This document shows, one piece after another, positions 7,433 to 11,856 of a stretch of 11,856 bases of DNA. The stretch lies in assembly GCA_026416355.1 (NCBI GenBank), contig JAOAFH010000108.1, forward strand, positions 1 to 11,856, in the 5' to 3' direction. Source of the stretch: Clostridiales bacterium (GTDB lineage: Bacteria; Bacillota; Clostridia; Clostridiales; Caloramatoraceae). The position numbers and the translations under genes were made by a program. Under the pieces are notes generated by a model that saw only the letters and a program-made list of their open reading frames with translations, did no database searches and was not told where the DNA came from. Numbering within the stretch: the first letter of the stretch is position 1; each line of letters starts with the position of its first letter.

Positions 7433-8176
7433 TCAACACTCCTCATAAAATTCAAAATAAATATTTGATAGTTCTGCTGCTACCTTAAAAGCTATAAGAC
7501 CATAAAATACTGGTATTAGCCCTCCTGAGAATAAATCTCCAATTTTATCTCCTGTTAAAAAGTTTTGAAAGAATACTCCTTTTATTAGATATGATGCTAT
7601 TCCTATACCAAATATTGAAATACCAGCAATTGCTTCAACTACCTTTAAAGTCTTGTGAGTTACAGTTTTTCTGCCTGCTAAAACACCAGTTAATATTGCT
7701 GTTGAAATAATAGCACCTGCTGGGAACCCTCCCCCTGGTGATAGATGTCCATTTATGAACATATATCCTCCAATCATAAACATTAAAATCATAAGTAAAG
7801 GTGCCCATCTATGAAGTATTACAGAAGGCTTTAAAACCCTTCTTTTATCCTTTGGTATAACAAAACCAAAGCCTAAAATAGTTACAAACAGTACTATAAC
7901 TTCTAATGTTGTATCAAATAATCTGTAATCAACAACAACCGATGTAACTATATTGGCAGATGTATCTTCTGCAGTTTGCCCAAACTTATATGAGCTATTT
8001 TCATCTACAACATTCTTCTTTAAATATCTATCTGCCACCCTCTTTTGTGGAGTTATATTGTCAGTAATTTTTATTCCATCTCCTGTGTCTATTGAAACCT
8101 TATAGATATAAAAGGCCATAAATGAAAGAATTAATAGAGCTAATATATTAATAAACAAAGACTTTTCATCTTTCAT
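7433..8176 (-). CDS. mbxF: Mbx/Mbs-type subunit F: MbhE-like plus MbhF (MrpB)-like fusion
   Basis: A 247-residue membrane protein with two parts. The first ~120 residues have an N-terminal helix (LFINILALLILSFMAFYIY), a ~50-residue polar stretch, then SANIVTSVVVDYRLFDTTLE and another helix. This matches the end of MrpA, which is a separate subunit (MbhE) in hydrogenases of the Mbh type. From ~125 the MrpB/MbhF domain follows with its signature GHLSPGGGFPAGA (~148-160) and three to four helices. This fused arrangement explains why the mbx order lacks a separate E gene. ATG 8176 follows GGAGG at 9 bases and overlaps the end of mbxD by 11 bases. Confidence 0.9.
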   Translation of the reverse strand: MKDEKSLFINILALLILSFMAFYIYKVSIDTGDGIKITDNITPQKRVADRYLKKNVVDENSSYKFGQTAEDTSANIVTSVVVDYRLFDTTLEVIVLFVTILGFGFVIPKDKRRVLKPSVILHRWAPLLMILMFMIGGYMFINGHLSPGGGFPAGAIISTAILTGVLAGRKTVTHKTLKVVEAIAGISIFGIGIASYLIKGVFFQNFLTGDKIGDLFSGGLIPVFYGLIAFKVAAELSNIYFEFYEEC

Positions 8177-8411
8177 TTTTCTTATCCTCCATCTTTTTAT
8201 ATGTGAATATAAATAACGCTGTTGTTATTCCTGAACCTATTGCCGCTTCAGTTATTGCTACGTCTGGTGCCTGCATTAGTAAAAACATTACAGACGACAT
8301 AAGTGAAACTATTCCAAATACAACTATCGCTTTAAACACATCATCAGTTAAAACAGTCCACACTGCCCCTAAAAACATCAATACGGCTATAAAAATTGCT
8401 AAATTAGTCAT
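8166..8411 (-). CDS. mbxD: Mbx/Mbs-type subunit D (MbhD-like, MrpA C-terminal domain)
   Basis: An 81-residue, three-helix membrane protein corresponding to the MbhD/MrpA C-terminal domain. Characteristic sequence is DVFKAIVVFGIVSLMSSV followed by QAPDVAITEAAIGSGITTALF, the APDVAxTEA block being the family hallmark. I place the start at ATG 8411. The GTG three codons upstream (8420) overlaps the AAGGAAGG ribosome site, whereas the ATG is 8 bases away. The start overlaps the mbxC stop by 8 bases, and the end overlaps mbxF. Confidence 0.9.
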   Translation of the reverse strand: MTNLAIFIAVLMFLGAVWTVLTDDVFKAIVVFGIVSLMSSVMFLLMQAPDVAITEAAIGSGITTALFIFTYKKMEDKKNER

Positions 8412-8727
8412 TTTGTTCACCTTCCTTTAAAAGGGGATTAGAATCTAATAAAAGCTTAGCCTTATTTCTTCTAAGTGTAGCCTTACATATGGTATAAGAT
8501 GCAATTGGAGAAGAAAATAAGAAAAATAGTGCCATAAGTATAAGCTTTGGTGCTACCTGTGTATTTAAAAATGAAAATCCAACAAGTAGTGCTAATATTC
8601 CAAGTGTTGAAGCCTTTGTCCCTGCCTGTGATTGATTAAGAATATCTGGCATTCTAAATATCCCAAGACCAGCAAGAAACGAAAAAGTTGCTCCAACTAA
8701 TATAAAGAACCAACCAACATATTGCAT
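8404..8727 (-). CDS. mbxC: Mbx/Mbs-type subunit C (MrpG-like)
   Basis: A 107-residue MrpG-family membrane subunit with three predicted helices and a polar C-terminal tail of ~25 residues. The family signature LGIFRMPDILNQSQAGTKASTLG (21-43) corresponds to the G-x-x-R-x-P-D...A-x-T-K-x-x-T-L-G pattern of MrpG/MnhG. It has a structural or assembly role in the cation-translocating module. ATG 8727 follows GGAGG by 8 bases and lies one base after the mbxB stop. Confidence 0.92.
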   Translation of the reverse strand: MQYVGWFFILVGATFSFLAGLGIFRMPDILNQSQAGTKASTLGILALLVGFSFLNTQVAPKLILMALFFLFSSPIASYTICKATLRRNKAKLLLDSNPLLKEGEQND

Positions 8728-8728
8728 T

Positions 8729-8977
8729 TTAAATTCCTCCCTCTAAATAACGTGCTACTGCCACTACACCAACAAAGGATAAAAGTCCATAAACTAGAGC
8801 AACGTCAATAAGCAGCATGTTATCTGATAAAAAAGCAAACACAACAATAAGACTTGATGTTATTGTTGTTAACACATCTATTGCTACAACTCTACTTTCA
8901 ATTGAATCCCCTTTTATAAGTCTAATAACACTAAGGAGCATTCCTAAAATAATAAGTGCTATTGTTATATAAAACAT
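8729..8977 (-). CDS. mbxB: Mbx/Mbs-type subunit B (MrpF-like)
   Basis: An 82-residue, three-helix membrane protein of the MrpF/MnhF family. Diagnostic stretches are ESRVVAIDVLTT (residues 26-37), which contains the conserved R and D of MrpF, and DVALVYGLLSFVGVVAVARYL (58-78). In Mrp systems this subunit, with E and G, forms part of the membrane region associated with cation exchange. ATG 8977 overlaps the mbxA stop by one base (TAATG) and follows AAAGGAGG. Confidence 0.93.
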   Translation of the reverse strand: MFYITIALIILGMLLSVIRLIKGDSIESRVVAIDVLTTITSSLIVVFAFLSDNMLLIDVALVYGLLSFVGVVAVARYLEGGI

Positions 8978-9450
8978 TATTCAAATGCCTCCTTTAGAAT
9001 TTTTTCAAAAGGTCCTTTTAAGCCTTCTACATCATTAACATTTGCACCTTCAACAACATGGATATAAATTGTATCATCATCTAAATCAACAGAAATTGTA
9101 CCTGGTGTTAATGTAATAGAATTTGCAAGTAGGGCCTTAGCCATATTGGATTTCAGTTCAGTTTTTACCTCGTATATCTTTGGTGATATAGGCAGCTTTG
9201 GTGTAACAACTATTCTTGCCATATTTAAATTAGCTTTAATTAATTCAACTAAGAATACAACAAAATATTTTAATAAATAATATAGGGATTTTACTTTAAA
9301 TCTTTTGGCTTCTTTATTGTATATTTGAACTAACATTGCAATTAGAAATGAAAGAACTGAGCCAAAAATTATTTCTTGATTTGTAAGTGGATAGCTGAGG
9401 GCTGTCCACACTAGAAAGAGAGAAACAAAAGTAAATAAAAAATTAATCAA
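8977..9450 (-). CDS. mbxA: Mbx/Mbs-type subunit A (MrpE-like)
   Basis: A 157-residue MrpE/MnhE-family subunit and the first structural gene of the operon. Two or three N-terminal membrane helices (~1-70) are followed by ELIKANLNMARIVVTPKL, then a soluble C-terminal domain with ALLANSITLTPGTISVDL, the strongest MrpE signature. A longer reading from TTG 9465 is possible, but that codon overlaps the only ribosome site (GGAGGTG). TTG 9450 (starting M-I-N-F-L-F) lies 8 bases after the GGAGG and is preferred. With this start, 24 bases separate it from the arsR stop, consistent with co-transcription. Confidence 0.9.
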   Translation of the reverse strand: MINFLFTFVSLFLVWTALSYPLTNQEIIFGSVLSFLIAMLVQIYNKEAKRFKVKSLYYLLKYFVVFLVELIKANLNMARIVVTPKLPISPKIYEVKTELKSNMAKALLANSITLTPGTISVDLDDDTIYIHVVEGANVNDVEGLKGPFEKILKEAFE

Positions 9451-9474
9451 GATTTGCACCTCCAAATGTAAGAA

Positions 9475-9744
9475 TTAATCCTTTATAAATGACAAGAGCA
9501 TATTTTTTATTGCCTCATCAGTTATAGTGTATATAACCTCAAGACCATTTCTTTCACCCTCAATAACACCTGAATTTTTTAGAATACCTAAATGCTTTGA
9601 TACAGTTGATTGAGGTATGTTTAAACAATTCTGAATTTTAGTCACGTTAGATTGTCCATTAAGTAAACATAACAAAATAGATATTCTTATTGGATTACCA
9701 AGTGTTTTAAATTGATCTGCTAGTTTTTGAATCTTCTTTTGCAC
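9475..9744 (-). CDS. ArsR-family winged-helix transcriptional regulator, candidate redox/sulfur-responsive regulator of the mbx operon
   Basis: An 89-residue ArsR/SmtB-type repressor. The fold is clear: FKTLGNPIRISILLCLLNG (12-30), recognition helix region LNIPQSTVSKHLGILKNSGVI (41-61) and a wing with ERNGLEVIYTIT (64-75). The arsenic-binding E-L-C-V-C-D-L box is absent. Two cysteines occur: C26, at the position of the conserved first cysteine in the persulfide sensors BigR/SqrR/YgaV, and C40, just before the recognition helix. The second, C-terminal cysteine of those sensors is missing. Start GTG 9744 has only a weak AGG at 7 bases, with GGGGG at 13. As first gene of the mbx operon, behind a palindrome that overlaps its promoter, it probably autoregulates and controls mbx. 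In Pyrococcus an ArsR-fold redox regulator (SurR) controls mbx, which is an analogy only. Confidence 0.9.
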   Translation of the reverse strand: MQKKIQKLADQFKTLGNPIRISILLCLLNGQSNVTKIQNCLNIPQSTVSKHLGILKNSGVIEGERNGLEVIYTITDEAIKNMLLSFIKD

Positions 9745-9779
9745 TTCTATACCTATACCCCCTTTATGTATTTTTATAT

Positions 9780-9799
9780 TATAATATTACAATATTATA
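9780..9799. promoter_or_regulatory. Perfect inverted repeat, probable ArsR-family operator
   Basis: TATAATATT-AC-AATATTATA is a perfect palindrome with 9-bp arms and a 2-base centre. It covers the -10 element and most of the spacer of the proposed arsR promoter, where binding would block RNA polymerase. AT-rich palindromes of this layout are typical ArsR/SmtB operators. The AT-rich background lowers its weight. Confidence 0.6.
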
Positions 9800-9812
9800 T
9801 TTAATATTTCAA
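9784..9812 (-). promoter_or_regulatory. Probable sigma70-type promoter of the arsR-mbx operon
   Basis: On the minus strand TTGAAA (9812-9807) and TAATAT (9789-9784) are separated by 17 bases. The -35 matches TTGACA at five of six positions; the -10 is weaker (four of six), and alternative TATAAT strings occur nearby in this AT-rich stretch. It lies about 40 bases upstream of the regulator's GTG start. Confidence 0.5.
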
Positions 9813-9928
9813 TTTAATTATTTTTTTAACAACTTTAATATGGCATATGCTATTAAATTTTAGAGTATTAAATAATAATTAGAAGATAATTCGCGAAAAA
9901 TATTTATAATTAAACTGTTTTGCCAAAT

Positions 9929-9945
9929 ATACCCCTCTATGGTAT
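9929..9945. promoter_or_regulatory. GC-centred inverted repeat upstream of the transporter promoter (CsoR/CstR-like pattern)
   Basis: ATACCCCTCTATGGTAT has arms ATACC/GGTAT around a 7-base centre. With a 2-base slip the pairing extends to CAAAT/ATTTG outside. It resembles the ATACCCC...GGTAT operators of CsoR-family regulators (copper, formaldehyde or persulfide sensors). It ends directly at the -35 element of the transporter promoter. No CsoR-family gene is in the window. Confidence 0.4.
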
Positions 9946-9974
9946 TTGAATATTTGCATACATATAAATATAAT
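9946..9974 (+). promoter_or_regulatory. Sigma70-type promoter of the BASS transporter gene
   Basis: TTGAAT (9946-9951) and a perfect TATAAT (9969-9974) are separated by 17 bases. The start codon follows 26 bases downstream, leaving a short leader with a GGGAGG ribosome site. This is the best-matching promoter in the window. Confidence 0.75.
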
Positions 9975-10000
9975 TAAATATATGGAAGGGAGGAATTATA

Positions 10001-10960
10001 ATGTTTAAAAAGATTTTCTATTATCCATCTAAAAACCTAGTTAAGGTTATACCCATAGTTTTATTACTTGGATTTTTAACAGGACTTCAATTTGATTTAA
10101 ACTTTATGAAAAGCTATATTCTTGTTTTTACTGTTTTTATGATTTATCCAACAATGATAGGATTTAACTACAAAACAGCATTTGATTTATCTCATTCAAA
10201 ATTAGTTATGTTATCTTTGATAATTAACTTTTTGATAATACCTGTTATTGCATATTTAATGGGAATTACTCTTTTTAGAAACAATATGGATATGTTTGCT
10301 GGACTTGCAATAGCATCACTGCTACCTACCAGTGGTATGACAATATCATGGACAATGATTAATAAAGGAAATGTGTCAGCAGCAGTTAAAATAACAGCAC
10401 TAAGCCTATTTGTAGGTTCACTAGTTGCACCTTGGTATTTACTTTTAATGGTTGGCAAATTTATTCCTATTGATATAGTAAAAACTTTTATTACTATTAT
10501 TCAAGTTGTAGTAATACCACTTATTTTAGGAACTATAACTTATAAAATACTTCTTAAAAAATATTCAGTTGAGGAATACAACAAAAAAATAAAACCTATA
10601 CTTCCTGCTGTAAGTATATGGTTCCTTCTTGGAATAGTGTTTATAAGCATAGGCATGAAATCTAAGGTTATAATTTCAAAGCCCCATTTAATACTTTGGT
10701 CTATTGTTGTACTAATAATATTCTACTTAATAAACTATACAATCAGTACGATAATCGGAAAGATGTTCTTAAATAGAGAAGACGCAATAGCACTAGTTTA
10801 TAGTACTGTAATGCGTAATCTATCTTTAGCACTTGGAATTGCAGCATCAAGCTTTGGCGCAAAGGCTGCCCTTATTGTAACACTAGCATTTATTCTTCAA
10901 GTTCAAAGCGCATCTTGGTTTGGAAAATATTTTGCAAATAAAATATTTAAGGGAGCTTAA
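10001..10960 (+). CDS. BASS-superfamily membrane transporter, ACR3-like, substrate unknown
   Basis: A 319-residue inner-membrane protein with about ten hydrophobic helices, in the bile acid:sodium symporter / ACR3 superfamily. Pointers are the helix with FTVFMIYPTMIGFNY (~43-57), the first broken-helix region GLAIASLLPTSGMTISW (~101-117) and the second, YSTVMRNLSLALGIAASSFG (~267-286), where the R-N-x-x-L-A-L pattern is typical. The protein contains no cysteine at all; characterised ACR3 arsenite exporters need a cysteine in the first of these regions, so arsenite export is doubtful. ATG 10001 follows GGGAGG at 7 bases. It is divergent from the ArsR-type gene, which often indicates shared regulation, and ends in a terminator containing its own stop codon. 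An organic or inorganic anion is the likely substrate class; the exact one cannot be read. Confidence 0.8.
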   Translation: MFKKIFYYPSKNLVKVIPIVLLLGFLTGLQFDLNFMKSYILVFTVFMIYPTMIGFNYKTAFDLSHSKLVMLSLIINFLIIPVIAYLMGITLFRNNMDMFAGLAIASLLPTSGMTISWTMINKGNVSAAVKITALSLFVGSLVAPWYLLLMVGKFIPIDIVKTFITIIQVVVIPLILGTITYKILLKKYSVEEYNKKIKPILPAVSIWFLLGIVFISIGMKSKVIISKPHLILWSIVVLIIFYLINYTISTIIGKMFLNREDAIALVYSTVMRNLSLALGIAASSFGAKAALIVTLAFILQVQSASWFGKYFANKIFKGA

Positions 10961-10976
10961 TGAAGCTCCCTCTTTT
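10950..10976. terminator. Bidirectional terminator between the transporter gene and desulfoferrodoxin
   Basis: AGGGAGCTT (10950-10958) pairs perfectly with AAGCTCCCT (10963-10971) around the loop AATG, followed by CTTTT on the plus strand. Read on the minus strand the same stem is followed by TTAAATATTTT. The transporter stop codon lies within the stem-loop and the dfx stop is 4 bases past the stem, so it serves both convergent genes. Confidence 0.88.
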
Positions 10977-11355
10977 ATGCCTTCCATAGTCCATGGATGT
11001 TACAGTATTCTCTTGCATACAGCACTTCTTCTCCATCATATAGCTTAAAGAATGCTTCTGGTTTGTCTCCTGGACTTAGATATTTTCTATATACTTTATC
11101 TTTTGTGTGTACTTCTATCCATTCAATGTAGTGCTTTTCTTCCATAGGATGTTCAACACTTCCAACCTTAACAAGAACTCCACCATCAACAAGTTCCACA
11201 ACTGGTACATGCTTTTCCTTTGAAGCATCTACTGTATTTTCTGTTTGAAGTGTCATTGGCTTATTACAACAAACTAAAGTTCCTCCTCCTTTATGAAGAA
11301 CCTCTACAATATTCCCACAAATCTCACATTTATAAACTTGCCTAACCTCTGTCAT
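10975..11355 (-). CDS. dfx: Desulfoferrodoxin (2Fe superoxide reductase)
   Basis: A 126-residue cytoplasmic protein that reduces superoxide to hydrogen peroxide using electrons from rubredoxin-like donors, protecting anaerobes during oxygen exposure. Both iron sites are complete. Centre I (rubredoxin-like, N-terminal): C10 and C13 in YKCEICGN, and C29-C30 in LVCCNKPM. Centre II (catalytic Fe-His4-Cys): H49 in EKHVP, H69 in EHPM, H75 in KHYIEW, then C118 and H121 in REYCNIHGLWK. The catalytic-loop lysine of E-K-H-V is also present. Length matches two-domain desulfoferrodoxins. ATG 11355 follows AAGGAGGGG. It has its own promoter, so it is not part of the upstream aminotransferase transcript alone. 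Convergent with the transporter gene. Confidence 0.97.
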   Translation of the reverse strand: MTEVRQVYKCEICGNIVEVLHKGGGTLVCCNKPMTLQTENTVDASKEKHVPVVELVDGGVLVKVGSVEHPMEEKHYIEWIEVHTKDKVYRKYLSPGDKPEAFFKLYDGEEVLYAREYCNIHGLWKA

Positions 11356-11396
11356 TTTTACCCCTCCTTAATGGATAATAATTTTCCGTTAATATT

Positions 11397-11424
11397 ATTA
11401 TAACATTTAATTTTAATAATTCAA
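11397..11424 (-). promoter_or_regulatory. Promoter of the desulfoferrodoxin gene
   Basis: On the minus strand TTGAAT (11424-11419) and TATAAT (11402-11397) are separated by 16 bases, with TG one base before the -10 (extended -10). It lies in the gap between the aminotransferase stop and the dfx start, about 42 bases before the start codon. I saw no clear operator around it. Confidence 0.7.
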
Positions 11425-11438
11425 GTAGAACTATGTAA

Positions 11439-11856
11439 TTATTTTTTAATTTTCTGAATTATTTTATTCCCTAAAAAGTTATATGTGATATGGCTGCCAT
11501 TCTTAATTGTTGATATATGGATAACTCCTGCTACACTGTTGGTAAAAAAGGCTTCGTCAAAACTTTTTAGTTCATCTAGAGCTATCTTTGTCTTTATAAC
11601 TTCTATTCCGTTTTGTTTTAAATAATTAATTACTTTTTTTCTAATGATGCCTGGCAATATTGAACATGATATATCAGGTGTATAAACAATTCCTTGTTTT
11701 ACAAAAAATAAATTGCCATAGGCTGCCTCGCTTATAAATCCTCTATGGTCTAAAAATATACACGAATCATAACCTTTATTTTTAGCTCTCAAATCCTCAA
11801 TATAATTTTGGCCATAGTTAAATGTTTTTATGTGATTTAATATACTTTTAGCCTTT
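11439..11856 (-). CDS. Class IV PLP-dependent aminotransferase, C-terminal part (aminodeoxychorismate lyase / branched-chain aminotransferase-like; 5' end outside window)
   Basis: The frame stays open to the right edge, giving the last 138 residues of a protein usually ~250-290 long. Residues before the apparent TTG at 11792 continue the family pattern, so that codon is internal. HIKTFNY near the edge carries the lysine that binds pyridoxal phosphate (codon 11828-11826) in this family. It is followed by KGYDSCIFLDHRGFISEAAYGNLFFV, with the usual D-x-x-G-x-x-x-E...N-L-F block, then YTPDISCSILPGIIRKKVI and FDEAFFTNSVAGV. These are typical of PabC (4-amino-4-deoxychorismate lyase, folate pathway), branched-chain aminotransferases and D-amino acid aminotransferases. 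The fragment cannot separate these reliably; PabC is a reasonable guess from the divergent, short C-terminus. Stop TAA at 11441-11439. Confidence 0.88.
   Translation of the reverse strand, partial: KAKSILNHIKTFNYGQNYIEDLRAKNKGYDSCIFLDHRGFISEAAYGNLFFVKQGIVYTPDISCSILPGIIRKKVINYLKQNGIEVIKTKIALDELKSFDEAFFTNSVAGVIHISTIKNGSHITYNFLGNKIIQKIKK

Larger units (their letters stand above)
9745..10000. other. Divergent intergenic control region between arsR and the BASS transporter
   Basis: This gap contains the arsR promoter and operator on its left and the transporter promoter on its right. In the middle (about 9813-9928) I see no gene. There are two short palindromes, GCATATGC (9843-9850) and TTCGCGAA (9890-9897), and a repeated TATTAAAT (9851-9858 and 9866-9873). 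These may be binding sites, but nothing identifies a protein for them. Confidence 0.6.

Noticed and set aside
143..9450. Membrane-bound [NiFe] hydrogenase (Mbh or Ech)
   Set aside because: Subunit L lacks half of the [NiFe] ligands, there are two antiporter subunits H and H', and the order M-J-K-L-N is that of mbx.
143..9450. Respiratory complex I (nuo)
   Set aside because: Mrp-type E, F, G, B and MbhD-like subunits are present, and the NADH module and NuoA/NuoJ are absent.
9813..9840. SurR-type operator GTTnnnAAC near the arsR promoter
   Set aside because: Only a one-mismatch version (GTTGTTAAA on the minus strand) occurs, which is expected by chance in such AT-rich DNA.
9851..9873. TATTAAAT direct repeat as an att site or mobile-element border
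   Set aside because: Short, low-complexity and without any integrase or transposase gene nearby.
9475..10960. Arsenic resistance operon (arsR plus ACR3)
   Set aside because: The regulator lacks the arsenic-binding box, the transporter has no cysteine, no arsenate reductase is present, and the regulator is transcribed with mbx.
11439..11792. Aminotransferase starting at TTG 11792
   Set aside because: The frame continues with clear family sequence, including the PLP lysine, to the window edge, so the gene is truncated by the window.

Overview
The window is AT-rich, with strong Shine-Dalgarno sites (mostly GGAGG), tightly packed genes and sigma70-type promoters. It also carries a desulfoferrodoxin typical of strict anaerobes. 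It looks like the chromosome of an anaerobic, low-GC bacterium, most likely a Clostridia-like member of the Bacillota. This is inferred from composition and gene content; no taxonomic marker gene is present.

Main locus (minus strand, 9744 down to 143). An ArsR-type regulator is followed by 13 closely spaced or overlapping genes. They are colinear with the mbxABCDFGHH'MJKLN (mbs) operon of Thermococcales: four small Mrp-type subunits (MrpE-, MrpF-, MrpG-like and MbhD-like), an MbhE-MbhF fusion, an MrpC/NuoK-like subunit, two proton-pumping antiporter-type subunits (H and H'), then the membrane anchor M (NuoH-like), J (NuoB-like), K (NuoC-like), L (NuoD-like) and N (two 4Fe-4S ferredoxin-like). 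Such complexes couple ferredoxin oxidation to cation transport through an Mrp module. Subunit L has only half of the [NiFe] ligands: both CxxC motifs are CxxD. This makes it an Mbx/Mbs-type oxidoreductase, which in archaea reduces polysulfide, and not a hydrogenase. One promoter with an overlapping palindrome lies upstream of arsR, and a strong hairpin terminator follows mbxN.

The most notable observation is in mbxJ. The natural reading frame starts at 2847 behind a perfect AGGAGG site, but codon 31 is an in-frame UGA. It falls on the first position of the expected CxGC motif for the proximal 4Fe-4S cluster (U-T-G-C). A stem-loop with a G at loop position 2 starts just after the UGA and fits the bacterial SECIS pattern. 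The simplest reading is a selenoprotein: a NuoB-family subunit with selenocysteine at a cluster-ligand position, in a complex whose proximal cluster has been proposed as the catalytic site of sulfane-sulfur reduction.

Right side. Divergent from arsR, across a 256-bp regulatory gap, is a cysteine-free BASS/ACR3-like membrane transporter (10001-10960, plus). It converges on a desulfoferrodoxin gene (10975-11355, minus) through a shared bidirectional terminator. At the right edge is the C-terminal part of a class IV PLP aminotransferase (minus), cut by the window end. At the extreme left, about 20 C-terminal codons of a convergent plus-strand gene end inside the shared terminator.
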